Positions 34,211 to 42,468 of a DNA stretch of 64,000 nucleotides are shown piece after piece; positions within the stretch are counted from its first letter, which is position 1, and the number at the start of each line of letters is the position of its first letter. Below the pieces are notes generated by a model. It was not told the DNA's origin. It was given only the letters and a program-made list of their open reading frames with translations, and searched no databases. This DNA comes from Treponema sp. GTDB taxonomy: Bacteria; Spirochaetota; Spirochaetia; Treponematales; Treponemataceae. Position numbers and translations under genes: made by a program. The stretch spans positions 1-64,000 of the forward strand of contig JAILLQ010000021.1 of assembly GCA_024693045.1 (NCBI GenBank), given 5' to 3'.

Positions 34211-35233
34211 TTATTCAACAGAAATTTGTTTTAAAAATTTGTTAAATTTGTTATCGAAATCAGAAGATATTTTCTTTTCGATTGTTTTTTCTGCACGATT
34301 TTTTGCACCCACAAAGTTGTAATGAGAAGCTCTTCCGCTTAAAGCAAAAGGAAAAAGCTCAACATTATTCTGTCTGTCTTTTAGATAGGTAACGAGTTCA
34401 TAGCGACAGTGGATATTTTTCCCGTCGGCAGTTTTTGCTTCAGAATATTCAATGGAGCCCGTAAAATAATAGCGGGCTGCATCAGACTTTGTGGTTTTAA
34501 AACCGTACTTCGTAATTACATTTGCAAATGCAGCAGAGTATTTTCCTGTGTCGTCGTTCTTTATTGAAAGGTAAACAGGAATTTTCGAAGCAATGTCAAA
34601 GAGTTGAATTTTTATATCCTTTGACGATTTGCAGGAAGATTGAATTCTTCTGGCTGCATCTGAATTAATAACAGAAAGACGTTCCAGATATCTTTCATTT
34701 AAAACCGCTATGTCTGCTGCGTAATCGCAAAGGGCATAGGAATCCATTGAAATTCCATTTACTCTTGAAAGGAGTTTATTAATGGATTCATTGTTTTTTG
34801 AAATCATGCTTTCGTAAAGCTCTGTAACTTTTGCTCTGTCAATTACAGCGATTACGTACCAAGTAGAACGTTTCTGGTCTTCGTAATATTCTGGAATTTC
34901 GATTCCAATTAAATCATCCTGAGAAATGTTTCTGATTACTTTTTGGTCAAAAGAAGACAGAGATGCATTTGCTACAGTTCCGTTGACCTTTCCTTCTAGA
35001 AGTCGTTTTTCGGCTGTGCTATCAGCTTTTATGGACTGGCTGAACATTGCTGCAAGTCCCTGAACTGCGTTTAATTCAGCAGAAGCCCTGTTTGAATCAT
35101 GTCCAACAGAAAACATGTATTTTTCAGCTGGATAGACTTTTGCTGGTGTATTAATCCATGCAGGATTTTTTGCGTTTGCAGAGATACAGGTAAATAAGAA
35201 TGCAGCTAATGCAATAAAATATCTTTTTTGCAT
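34211..35233 (-). CDS. LPP20-family exported protein
   Basis: 340 aa with a signal peptide (residues 1-~21, cut after ANA). The N-terminal mature part KNPAWINTPAKVYPAEKYMFSVGHDSNRASAELNAVQGLAAMFSQSIKA is the LPP20 pattern (PxW, then G-x-x-x-x-x-A-x-x-x-A). The second half (YYFTGSIEYSEAKTADGKNIHCRYELVTYLKDRQNNVELFPFALSGRASHYN) resembles the same beta-rich module seen in LpoB-like proteins. No lipobox Cys is seen. It follows the LpoB-like gene by 12 bases, so the two are co-transcribed. Envelope function is inferred. Confidence 0.8.
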   Translation of the reverse strand: MQKRYFIALAAFLFTCISANAKNPAWINTPAKVYPAEKYMFSVGHDSNRASAELNAVQGLAAMFSQSIKADSTAEKRLLEGKVNGTVANASLSSFDQKVIRNISQDDLIGIEIPEYYEDQKRSTWYVIAVIDRAKVTELYESMISKNNESINKLLSRVNGISMDSYALCDYAADIAVLNERYLERLSVINSDAARRIQSSCKSSKDIKIQLFDIASKIPVYLSIKNDDTGKYSAAFANVITKYGFKTTKSDAARYYFTGSIEYSEAKTADGKNIHCRYELVTYLKDRQNNVELFPFALSGRASHYNFVGAKNRAEKTIEKKISSDFDNKFNKFLKQISVE

Positions 35234-35245
35234 AAAGCTCCTCTA

Positions 35246-35854
35246 TTAGAACTTTACAGATTTCTGTTTAAAGTATTTGCGAACAGGAGCTTCCGAGTTG
35301 TCTCCTTCCCAAATAATTCTGTGTGTCTGTAAATCAGTGAGGCTGACAGTTACAAAATATGTACGAACCGATTTTTTTCCTTCTTTCTGTACGATTGCTT
35401 TTACACTGCCCTGAAGCATAAAATCGGCGCCTTCTTCTTCGTCCATAGCTTTTGCAGTATCTTCACTAGCGTGGTCTGCTTGGCTTTTTACTTCGTCGCG
35501 AAGTTCTTCTCGTTCTGAAGCATCTGCAACGAATTCGAGAACACCAGTTCTTAGAATTGCTGTCTGCATTTTTTTTGAAATGATAGTAGTGTCAATTCTT
35601 TCTGCACTTTCGTTTTTGATAGTTCCTAGAATTACAACTGGAGCCCTTCCGTTTTTGTCTTCGAATTTAGCAATTCGAGGTGAAGCGATACAGTCTTCAA
35701 TTAAGGCTTCGCAAACAATTTTTACATCGTTTTCATTCCAGAAACCGTTTAAATCTAAAACTTTATCGTTATCTAAACGTTTAACATTTCCACCTGCAAA
35801 AAGAGATGTGATTGCAAGAGATGCAAGAATAATAGATGACAATAATTTTTTCAT
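35246..35854 (-). CDS. LpoB-like penicillin-binding-protein activator
   Basis: 202 aa with a signal peptide ending at TSLFAGG. The mature domain has the LpoB pattern: LDLNGFWNENDVKIVCEALIEDCIASPRI, APVVILGTIKNESAERIDTTIISKKMQTAILRTGVLEFVADASERE, EEGADFMLQGSVKAIVQKEGKKSVRTYFVTVSLTDLQTHRIIWEG. LpoB in enterobacteria is an outer membrane lipoprotein that activates PBP1b; here the lipobox Cys is missing, so it may be periplasmic. It heads an operon with LPP20- and COG3014-type partners. A promoter and structured repeat C lie upstream. Confidence 0.85.
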   Translation of the reverse strand: MKKLLSSIILASLAITSLFAGGNVKRLDNDKVLDLNGFWNENDVKIVCEALIEDCIASPRIAKFEDKNGRAPVVILGTIKNESAERIDTTIISKKMQTAILRTGVLEFVADASEREELRDEVKSQADHASEDTAKAMDEEEGADFMLQGSVKAIVQKEGKKSVRTYFVTVSLTDLQTHRIIWEGDNSEAPVRKYFKQKSVKF

Positions 35855-35861
35855 TATCTCA

Positions 35862-35986
35862 CTCCTAATAAAACACCGCGTTAGCGGCGAGCTAGGATGG
35901 CAAGAATCTTAGTTTGAAAAAGCGAAGCGTTTCAAACTAAGATTATAAAAATTACACGGATGTAATTTTTATAATGCCTCCTAATA
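35862..35986 (-). repeat. Structured SD-flanked repeat, copy C
   Basis: A unit of ~107 bp flanked by perfect 9-bp direct repeats CTCCTAATA (35862-35870 and 35978-35986), which on the minus strand are TATTAGGAG, containing the Shine-Dalgarno. Stem 1 is perfect over 15 bp (ATTATAAAAATTACA / TGTAATTTTTATAAT). Stem 2 is CTTAGTTTGAAA / TTTCAAACTAAG; relative to copies A and B its A-T pair has become T-A. The tail CTCGCCGCTAACGCGG matches copies A and B. It sits in the 5' leader of the LpoB-like gene. Confidence 0.88.
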
Positions 35987-35997
35987 ATTGTTAACAT

Positions 35998-36026
35998 ATT
36001 ATAAGATTATAATTAGAAAGTGTCGA
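35998..36026 (-). promoter_or_regulatory. Promoter of the LpoB-like operon
   Basis: On the minus strand: TCGACA (36021-36026), a 17-base spacer, TATAAT (35998-36003). Transcription would start near 35991 and give a ~135-nt leader that contains repeat C. The rest of the 35987-36063 gap is AT-rich with no other signal. Confidence 0.6.
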
Positions 36027-36063
36027 TGTTAAAAAATTATAAATTATTAAATTGATAATTTAA

Positions 36064-36861
36064 TTACATTAGTCGGGCCTGATCGTTTTCCATCAGATTT
36101 GTTTTTAAACTTCTGAATTTTTCTACAAGATCTTCCATAGAAAGTTTTGCTTTTTCCCGGCCTGCGATATCAAAAAGAATTTTTCCTTTATCCATCATAA
36201 GAAGCCTGTTTCCGTAATCAAGGGCGTGCTGCATATTGTGAGTAATCATCATTACGGTCAAATTGTATTCTTCTGCAAACTTTCGGGTTAGCGCCATAAT
36301 TTTATCTGCATTTGTAGGGTCTAAAGCTGCAGTATGTTCATCTAGAAGTAAAAGAGCTGGTCGACTCATAACAGCCATCAAGAGAGTAAGGGCTTGTCTT
36401 TGCCCTCCGCTGAACTGGCTTACATTATCCTGAAGTCGGTTTTCCAAGTCCATGTTTAGGACTTTCAGTTCTTCCCTAAAATATTGCCGCTTTTTATTAG
36501 TCAAACTGATTTTGATACCCTTCCAGCCTTTTTTAGAACAAATCATCATGTTGTCTTCCAGGCTCATTTTTCCAGCTGTTCCTAGAAGAGGATTCTGAAA
36601 AATTCGGCCTATATACTTGGCTCTCTGGTATTCTTTATCTTTTGTGATTTCTTTTTTTTCTTCGTCTAGATAAATGTGTCCGCTTTCTACAGGAATTGTG
36701 CCTGCGATTGCGTTGTATAAGGTTGATTTTCCGGCTCCATTTGAACCGATTACGGTTATAAAATCACCTCTGTTTATTTTTAAATTTATATTTTTAAGGG
36801 CATGATTTTCGTCGGGAGTTCCTTTATTAAAAATTACATTTAAATCCTGTATTGTAATCAT
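36064..36861 (-). CDS. ABC transporter ATP-binding protein (TrpZ-like)
   Basis: 265 aa. Walker A GSNGAGKST near residues 38-46, signature SQFSGGQRQAL near 147-157, Walker B ALLLLDEHTAALDP with His in the switch position MMITHNM. The family that works with TrpXY-type permeases normally has this size. Its start overlaps the permease stop by four bases. It energises uptake by the permease at 36858 with the binding protein at 37791. The substrate is probably an amino acid or related small organic compound; this cannot be fixed from sequence. Confidence 0.88.
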   Translation of the reverse strand: MITIQDLNVIFNKGTPDENHALKNINLKINRGDFITVIGSNGAGKSTLYNAIAGTIPVESGHIYLDEEKKEITKDKEYQRAKYIGRIFQNPLLGTAGKMSLEDNMMICSKKGWKGIKISLTNKKRQYFREELKVLNMDLENRLQDNVSQFSGGQRQALTLLMAVMSRPALLLLDEHTAALDPTNADKIMALTRKFAEEYNLTVMMITHNMQHALDYGNRLLMMDKGKILFDIAGREKAKLSMEDLVEKFRSLKTNLMENDQARLM

Positions 36862-37778
36862 TTTGAAGTCCCCCTAGTGAAGTGCTTTTTTAAATCTATT
36901 TTTCCCTGCATAGAAGAGATAAGAAGGCAAATGATGATAAGTAAACCTGTAATGAATTTTAAATCATTTGGGGTAAGATGCAGGTGGTGACCATACTGAC
37001 GGGCTAGGAGCATGAGGGCACGGTAAATTATAGATCCCAGCAAGACTCTGAGTGTCTGCCACTGAATTTTATTTGAACGGATAATAAATTCACCGAGCAT
37101 AAGGGAAGCTAAGCCACTAACGATAACGCCGGTTCCGCTTCCTACATCGGCAAATCCGTTGTACATAGCGGCAAAGGCTCCTGCAAGGGCGGCTAAACCG
37201 TCTCCAAAGCAAACGCCTATGCCTCTCAAAATCTGAGGATTTACACCAAGGCTAACAATCATCTGTTCGTTAGCGCCAAGGGCACCCATGGTTAGTCCCA
37301 TATCTGTGTGGAAGAATAAATCCAGCAATGATTTTAGCAGAATAACAAAAATCAAGAGAAAGATGAGTATCCCGATTTCTGAAGGAAGCATAGGAAGTTT
37401 TTCTTCAAAAAAGGCTGTAATTTCAGAGAAAGGAGTTTTTATGCGCAGAAAAGATATGTTAGCACGATTTCCCATGATTCGAAGGTTTACCGAATAAAGC
37501 ATTGTCATGGTTAGAATTCCTGCTAGTAAATCAGGGATGCGGAATTTTGTGTAAAGTAGGGTAGTACAGAGTCCTACAAGACAACCGCATAAAAATACCA
37601 GTGGAAGAGCAAGAGCTGCAGGAAGCCCAGCTAAAAGGCAAACGGCTAGAATACAGCCTCCCATGGGAAAGGCTCCATCCACTGTCATATCGCAGAAATT
37701 CAAGGCTCTAAAGGAGATAAACACACCCAGAACCATAATTCCATAAATTAAACCTTCAATTAAAATCGTTTCTAACAT
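36858..37778 (-). CDS. ABC transporter permease (BPD_transp_2, TrpY-like)
   Basis: 306 aa, about eight membrane helices, of the branched-chain type permease family. Blocks: FISFRALNFCDMTVDGAFPMGGCILA, RIPDLLAGILTMTMLYSVNLRIMG, and the cytoplasmic loop GALGANEQMIVSLGVNPQILRGIGVCFGDGLAALAGA, equivalent to the EAA loop. These match the TrpY/putative ABC permeases paired with PF04392 binding proteins. It starts 12 bases after the binding-protein stop and overlaps the ATPase gene, giving a complete SBP-permease-ATPase operon. Confidence 0.87.
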   Translation of the reverse strand: MLETILIEGLIYGIMVLGVFISFRALNFCDMTVDGAFPMGGCILAVCLLAGLPAALALPLVFLCGCLVGLCTTLLYTKFRIPDLLAGILTMTMLYSVNLRIMGNRANISFLRIKTPFSEITAFFEEKLPMLPSEIGILIFLLIFVILLKSLLDLFFHTDMGLTMGALGANEQMIVSLGVNPQILRGIGVCFGDGLAALAGAFAAMYNGFADVGSGTGVIVSGLASLMLGEFIIRSNKIQWQTLRVLLGSIIYRALMLLARQYGHHLHLTPNDLKFITGLLIIICLLISSMQGKIDLKKHFTRGTSK

Positions 37779-37790
37779 ATAAAAAACTCT

Positions 37791-38795
37791 TTATTTTTCC
37801 TGCAATTTTCCATCTTTGATTATGAAACTTGCTTTATCCAAAAGCTCCTGAGGAATAGAAATTCCGCAATTTTCTGCAGCGTCCAGGTCAAAGAGTAAAT
37901 CGCTGTCTTCTGGTTTTGTCATGAATCGAACAGGGATTTCAGCAGGCTTTTTTCCCTGAAGAATCTGCACAACGATTTCTCCTGTAGCCAGTCCTGCTTT
38001 GTAGTAGTTGAATCCGCTTGCCATAAAACAGCCGCCTTCTTTTGCTCCTGTAACATCACCGCTAAAGACAGGTTTTTTTGCCTTTCGGAATACATTTACA
38101 AGACTTGGTAGGGCACTAAAAACAGTGTTGTCTGTAGTAAGGTAGATTCCGTCTACTCTTCCTACAATTGATTCAGCTGCCTGTTTTACTTCTGAAGAAG
38201 TTGAAATTGACTGAGTAACAAGTTCAATGCCAGCCTGCTTACAGCCTTCCTGGATGAGATTTAAACTTGAAAGAGAATTGTCTTCGTTAGAAGTGTAGAT
38301 GTAGCCTAATGTTTTAAGATTTGCAATTTTAGCAAAGAGTTTTACATGCTCGATAGAAGGAAGTTCATCGCTCATGCCGGTTACATTTTTATCACCGTGA
38401 TCTACAGTTGTTACCAAACCTGCTTTAATTGGATCTGTTACAGTTCCGAATACTACAGGAATATCGTCCAATGTGTTTGCAAGAGCAATAGCAACAGGAG
38501 TAGCAATGCCAACTGCAAGGTCTACTTTTTCAGCTTTGTACTGAACTGCAATTTGATTTGCTGTGTTTACATCACCATTTGCATTTTGTAAGTCGTAATC
38601 GGCTTTAATTCCAGCTTCGTTGATTGCGTCCATAACGCCTTTTTCAACTTCGTCTAATGCGACGTGCTGGGTAATTTTTGCAATACCGATTTTTACGCTT
38701 GCTGCTTCACTAGTAGTTTTAGAATTATTTTTTTTGCAGCCGGCTAAAGAAAGTGCAGTAAAAAGGGCTGCCAGAATAAGAACAGTTTTTTTCAT
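37791..38795 (-). CDS. ABC substrate-binding lipoprotein (TrpX-like, PF04392 type)
   Basis: 334 aa from the ATG at 38795, which has GGAGG upstream; an upstream in-frame ATG at 38873 gives a non-signal N-terminus that runs through the neighbouring terminator and is rejected. The signal peptide ends in lipobox LSLAGC (Cys near residue 19). The mature part has VKIGIAKITQHVALDEVEKGVMDAINEAG, ATPVAIALANTLDDIPVVFGTVTDP, TLGYIYTSNEDNSLSSL and GIYLTTDNTVFSALPSLVNV, the two Rossmann-like lobes of PF04392 proteins. TrpX relatives bind aromatic amino acids; the ligand here is unproven. Confidence 0.87.
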   Translation of the reverse strand: MKKTVLILAALFTALSLAGCKKNNSKTTSEAASVKIGIAKITQHVALDEVEKGVMDAINEAGIKADYDLQNANGDVNTANQIAVQYKAEKVDLAVGIATPVAIALANTLDDIPVVFGTVTDPIKAGLVTTVDHGDKNVTGMSDELPSIEHVKLFAKIANLKTLGYIYTSNEDNSLSSLNLIQEGCKQAGIELVTQSISTSSEVKQAAESIVGRVDGIYLTTDNTVFSALPSLVNVFRKAKKPVFSGDVTGAKEGGCFMASGFNYYKAGLATGEIVVQILQGKKPAEIPVRFMTKPEDSDLLFDLDAAENCGISIPQELLDKASFIIKDGKLQEK

Positions 38796-38865
38796 ATATC
38801 CTCCAAATAAGAAAATTATAACTGTTCTTATGTATAGAAACAATAGCTGAAAATGCAGAAAAAAA

Positions 38866-38893
38866 ACTGCCAAAGCTCATCGGCATTGGCAGT
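38866..38893 (-). terminator. Terminator after the sugar-binding lipoprotein gene
   Basis: Stem ACTGCCAA / TTGGCAGT with a partly paired inner part, followed on the minus strand by eight T's. It separates the chemoreceptor/sugar-binding pair from the TrpXYZ-like operon downstream. Confidence 0.85.
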
Positions 38894-38911
38894 TAGTCAG
38901 TAAAGAAAGTT

Positions 38912-40117
38912 TTATCCTTTGATTTTGTTATTCAGTGCATCAAGCTCGCTTTGCACGTCCGCACCATTCCAGATATTCCATAAGGCACTTCCCATTTCGC
39001 CCCAGAATTTTCCCATAGCAGGAATAGAAGGCATTGGAAAAGCAACATCAAGCTGCTGTAGGAAACCAGCCATGTACTTGCTGTTTACTTTTGTGTTTAT
39101 CGAAGGAAGAACACCGGTAAGTTCAAATCTAAGTTTCTGCATTTCTGGAGTAATCAGGAAAGCTGCAAAATCAGATGCTTCATCAGGGTGTTCTGAGTAA
39201 GCTGTAACGAACATACCTCGTGTACCACTGAATGAAGAAGCTGGCTTACTTTCGCCGGGTAGAGCAGGAAGCTGTGATACACCAAAATCAATTCCAGCTT
39301 TTTCAAAGGTACTTACATTCCATAGCCCAGTGATGTGCATAGCTGCGTTTCCTGAAGAAAACATTCCGTCGCATGCAGCAGAACTTAATTCAATGCCTTC
39401 AAGGTTTAGTTTGCTTCTAAGAGATTGAAAAACTTTCATTCCCTTTACTGCCGCTGGTGTGTTCATATTCGGGCTATTTGCTTGAGTTCCAGAATCTCCG
39501 TAAAGGCGGTTGCCATTTGCTGTTGTAAACAAAATTGAATAATAGGCATTTGTTACATCCATTACAAAGCCGAGCTGTCCAGGATGGTTTTCGTTAAAAT
39601 CCTGTACCCAGTCGATGAGTTCATCCCATGTTTTAGGAACTTCATTTTCTGCAATAAGATTTTTATTGTAGAAAAGTGCATAAGTTTCGGCACAAGCTGG
39701 ATAGCCGTACATTTGGCCATTGTAAGTAAGGGCTTTTGAACAGGCTCCCAAAACTTTCTTAGAAACATCCTGGGGATTCTTTGTTGGAATTACAAGTTTT
39801 TTTGTAACTAGATTACCCAGGTTGTCATGAGGAGATGCAATAATGTCAGCGCCAATACCATGAGGTCCATCGGCTTCAAGTGTAGGAATCATATCGTTTA
39901 AGCCGACATTCAGGTAATCAATAATTACATTAGGATGTTTTTCTGTGTAGGCTTTTCCAGCTTCTTTAATAAACTGGTCGATTCCATTTTTTGTTTCCCA
40001 TACACGAATGTGGATTTCCTTGTTTTTTGAAGATTTGTTTTTTGAGCATCCACTTAAAGTTAAAAGTTGTATGAGAGCTATGCTTAAAATTAAAACTTTA
40101 TTTGTAAAAATTTTCAT
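38912..40117 (-). CDS. Sugar-binding extracellular lipoprotein (MalE-like)
   Basis: 401 aa with a signal peptide and lipobox (LLTLSGCSKN, Cys near residue 24). The family-1 solute-binding pattern is clear: IHIRVWETKNGIDQFIKEAGKAYTEKHPNVIIDYLNVG, GADIIASPHDNLGNLV, YGYPACAETYALFYNKNLI, PKTWDELIDW and the C-terminal TPEMQKLRFELTGVLPSINTKV. It resembles maltose/maltodextrin binders. No permease or ATPase follows; a terminator comes instead. It lies 26 bases after the chemoreceptor stop and has GGGAGAAAAG before its ATG, so it is co-transcribed with the receptor. It may act as a chemotaxis ligand binder or serve a distant permease. Confidence 0.88.
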   Translation of the reverse strand: MKIFTNKVLILSIALIQLLTLSGCSKNKSSKNKEIHIRVWETKNGIDQFIKEAGKAYTEKHPNVIIDYLNVGLNDMIPTLEADGPHGIGADIIASPHDNLGNLVTKKLVIPTKNPQDVSKKVLGACSKALTYNGQMYGYPACAETYALFYNKNLIAENEVPKTWDELIDWVQDFNENHPGQLGFVMDVTNAYYSILFTTANGNRLYGDSGTQANSPNMNTPAAVKGMKVFQSLRSKLNLEGIELSSAACDGMFSSGNAAMHITGLWNVSTFEKAGIDFGVSQLPALPGESKPASSFSGTRGMFVTAYSEHPDEASDFAAFLITPEMQKLRFELTGVLPSINTKVNSKYMAGFLQQLDVAFPMPSIPAMGKFWGEMGSALWNIWNGADVQSELDALNNKIKG

Positions 40118-40143
40118 ATCTTTTCTCCCTAGTCTAAGGCCTT

Positions 40144-42234
40144 TTAAACCTGGAACTGATCTACCTGTTCACCGATTTCGTTGATAGAATCTGTCATCTT
40201 GTCAGAAATATCAGAAAGAGAAGAACCTGTCTGTTTGATAGATTCAGCACCATTCTGCATTTCTGCCATGTGATTTTTTAGTTCCATTGTCGAAGTCTGA
40301 AGGTTTTGAATTTCCTTAAGGATTGCTGCATTTCCCTGTGACATTTCATTTACAGCAGAAAGAACTATTGAAGTGCTGTCATTCATTGTTCCAAGAGATT
40401 CATTAATCTTTTCTGAGCCCTTGTGCTGTTCTTCCATTGCAGTAGATATTTCGTGAACAAGATGGTCTGTAGACTGAATTTCTTCGCTAACATCTTTGAA
40501 TGCAAGTCTTGATTCATTTGAAGAAACGATGATTTCCTTGATTGATTCCTGAATGTTGCTGAGCTGTTCACCGATTTCCTTAGATTGTGCAGTTGAAGTT
40601 TCTGAAAGTTTTCGGATTTCGTCTGCAACTACAGAGAATCCCTTGCCTGCATCTCCGGCGTGAGCGGCTTCGATAGCTGCGTTCATAGCAAGAAGGTTTG
40701 TCTGGCTTGCAATTGCCTGGATTGTTTTGTTTGCATTTCCCAGCATCTGCGACTGTTCGCCGATAATTTCAATTTTTTTGCTCATATCGTCCTGTTTAGA
40801 AACACCGTTTTCAGCTTTTAATTCCAGGTTTTCAAAAGAGTTTGCCATTTTTTCAACAGAAGCGTTTACAGAGGAAATATTTTTAATCATTTCGCTAACT
40901 GCTTCGCTGGCAACTTTTACACTTGCAGACTGGTTTTCTACCATTCGTTCCAGAGATTCTATGTTCGAAGAAATTTCGTGTACGGCAGTTGCAGTCTGGT
41001 CAACGCTGGCAAACTGCTGACTGGTTCCTTCTTCTGTAGATTTAATGTTTTCCAGAATTTCTGTAATCGAATTAAGGGTTTCTGTTGTGTTCTGATTCAA
41101 AAGTGTACCGACCTCAAAGAGAGAATTTTTTGAATCTTTCATAACCTTTATAATTGTCTGAAGTTTTTCGGTAAAGGTGTTGAAACCTCCTACCAGTTCA
41201 CCGATTTCGTATTCAGCTTTAATGTCGATTCTCTGGGTAAGATCTGCCTTACCAGAAGCGATTTGCCCGATGTTTTTGCTGACCTGACGAAGAGGTGTAA
41301 GACTTCTTGAAAGAATGATACCGCTAATACAACCTAATATAATCGCAATTATAGTAACAAGAATCATTCGGGTTAAAATGAGGTTTAGGATTGCAAGGGC
41401 TTGAGATTTATCCTGAATGATACCAAGGTGCCAGCTTCCTCCGTTAATTGCAATAAATGACAGAAAGTAGGATTTTCCGTTCATAGAGAAAGTTTCAAGA
41501 CCGCTGTCTTTTTGAATCATTTCAATCTGCATATCGCGGAACTGAGCAAATTTCGTGTTTGGAGCAAAGTCTGGATCATGAATATTGTTTTCAAGTTTTT
41601 CCTTTGTGTTGTAGTCTATGCCTGCCATTTTTTCACCAGCATCGTTGATGATGAAGATAAATCCATCGTAGTCCAAATCGATTGAAGATGTAATCTGGTT
41701 TGTAAAGGATGCATCGGCTACCCCACAAAGTACGCCTGTGATTACTCCCTGGTCATTGTGGATAGGGCAGCTGACAACAACTACCATCTTTTTGTAGCGT
41801 CTGTCGTAAACTAAATCAGAAATGTTAGCTTTTCCTCCCAGGGCGGTTCCGTAGTAAGCGCGGTCGCCAACCCAGAGGTCATCGCCAGAAGTAGAATGAG
41901 CCTGTCCGTTTATGTTTCCGACTTCAAATGATTCAAAACCGATTCGTTTAGCTTCAGCTTGAAGAACGGGTTTTTGAATATTCCAATTCATAGAGCGAAT
42001 ATCTGTGCGTTGAGCAATGGCTTCAACTTCTCGGATATAGGCCTCTATCGAAAGTTCAATGAGTTTTCCGGCATCGTCGCGACATTTTGTCATTGTTCCG
42101 ATTACCTGATTTGTTTGAACTTTATTTAAAAGATGAATTGCAAATGCTGTCTGTAAAATACAAATAAGCATAACAAGAAGTGCAATTCGAATGACTATTT
42201 TAAATTTGAGTGAGTTGGTTTTGATAATGTTCAT
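40144..42234 (-). CDS. Methyl-accepting chemotaxis protein with dCache sensor
   Basis: 696 aa transmembrane chemoreceptor. TM1 near residues 13-35; a periplasmic dCache-like domain (~40-280: WVGDRAYYGTALGGKANISDLVYDRRYKKMVVVVSCPI, DYDGFIFIINDAGEKM); TM2 near 285-310; HAMP (SRSLTPLRQVSKNIGQIASGKADLTQRID); and a long helical signalling domain with the conserved hairpin tip QTNLLAMNAAIEAAHAGDAGKGFSVVADEIRKL. No C-terminal CheR-binding pentapeptide is seen. Ligand is probably a small molecule bound by dCache. The sugar-binding lipoprotein gene follows 26 bases later. A divergent structured repeat carries its AAGGAG site. Confidence 0.93.
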   Translation of the reverse strand: MNIIKTNSLKFKIVIRIALLVMLICILQTAFAIHLLNKVQTNQVIGTMTKCRDDAGKLIELSIEAYIREVEAIAQRTDIRSMNWNIQKPVLQAEAKRIGFESFEVGNINGQAHSTSGDDLWVGDRAYYGTALGGKANISDLVYDRRYKKMVVVVSCPIHNDQGVITGVLCGVADASFTNQITSSIDLDYDGFIFIINDAGEKMAGIDYNTKEKLENNIHDPDFAPNTKFAQFRDMQIEMIQKDSGLETFSMNGKSYFLSFIAINGGSWHLGIIQDKSQALAILNLILTRMILVTIIAIILGCISGIILSRSLTPLRQVSKNIGQIASGKADLTQRIDIKAEYEIGELVGGFNTFTEKLQTIIKVMKDSKNSLFEVGTLLNQNTTETLNSITEILENIKSTEEGTSQQFASVDQTATAVHEISSNIESLERMVENQSASVKVASEAVSEMIKNISSVNASVEKMANSFENLELKAENGVSKQDDMSKKIEIIGEQSQMLGNANKTIQAIASQTNLLAMNAAIEAAHAGDAGKGFSVVADEIRKLSETSTAQSKEIGEQLSNIQESIKEIIVSSNESRLAFKDVSEEIQSTDHLVHEISTAMEEQHKGSEKINESLGTMNDSTSIVLSAVNEMSQGNAAILKEIQNLQTSTMELKNHMAEMQNGAESIKQTGSSLSDISDKMTDSINEIGEQVDQFQV

Positions 42235-42240
42235 AAAGAA

Positions 42241-42346
42241 CTCCTTTTAAGCACCGCCTTAATGATGTTCCTAAGACACCACCTTAGCGACGAGTCAAGG
42301 ATATTGATTCTTTGATGGGGAGAATTGAATCACATATCCTTTTAGA
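42241..42346 (-). repeat. Divergent member of the SD-flanked repeat family, copy D
   Basis: Upstream of the chemoreceptor gene. The tail pattern (minus strand) is kept twice in shortened form: CGTCGCTAAGGTGGTGTCTTAGGA and then CATTAAGGCGGTGCTTAAAAGGAG, the latter next to the start codon. TCCTTTTA (plus strand) occurs at both edges (42242 and 42338 regions) like a target duplication. The stem-1 AT-rich hairpin is absent and a weak TGATTC/GAATCA pair remains. Membership is therefore less sure than for copies A to C. Confidence 0.55.
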
Positions 42347-42431
42347 AGCTGAATAAGACAAGAATACCGATATTTTTCAGTCTAGTTCATAAAATACATT
42401 TTGTACAACTATTTTCGAAAATTCTTCCTAT

Positions 42432-42460
42432 TTGACCGCAGTGATTTTGTTCTGTATAAT
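42432..42460 (+). promoter_or_regulatory. Strong sigma-70-like promoter of ptsI
   Basis: TTGACC (42432-42437), a 17-base spacer and a perfect TATAAT (42455-42460). The ptsI ATG is at 42469, so predicted transcription starts at or within two bases of the start codon. The rest of 42347-42431 shows no further element. Confidence 0.72.
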
Positions 42461-42468
42461 TAAAGGCT

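Noticed and set aside
38796..38873. 26-codon extension of the TrpX-like binding protein
   Set aside because: It runs into the upstream terminator and hides a proper signal peptide that starts at 38795 with GGAGG before it.
38912..40117. Sugar-binding lipoprotein as part of the TrpXYZ-like ABC operon
   Set aside because: A terminator separates them and the ABC operon already has its own binding protein.
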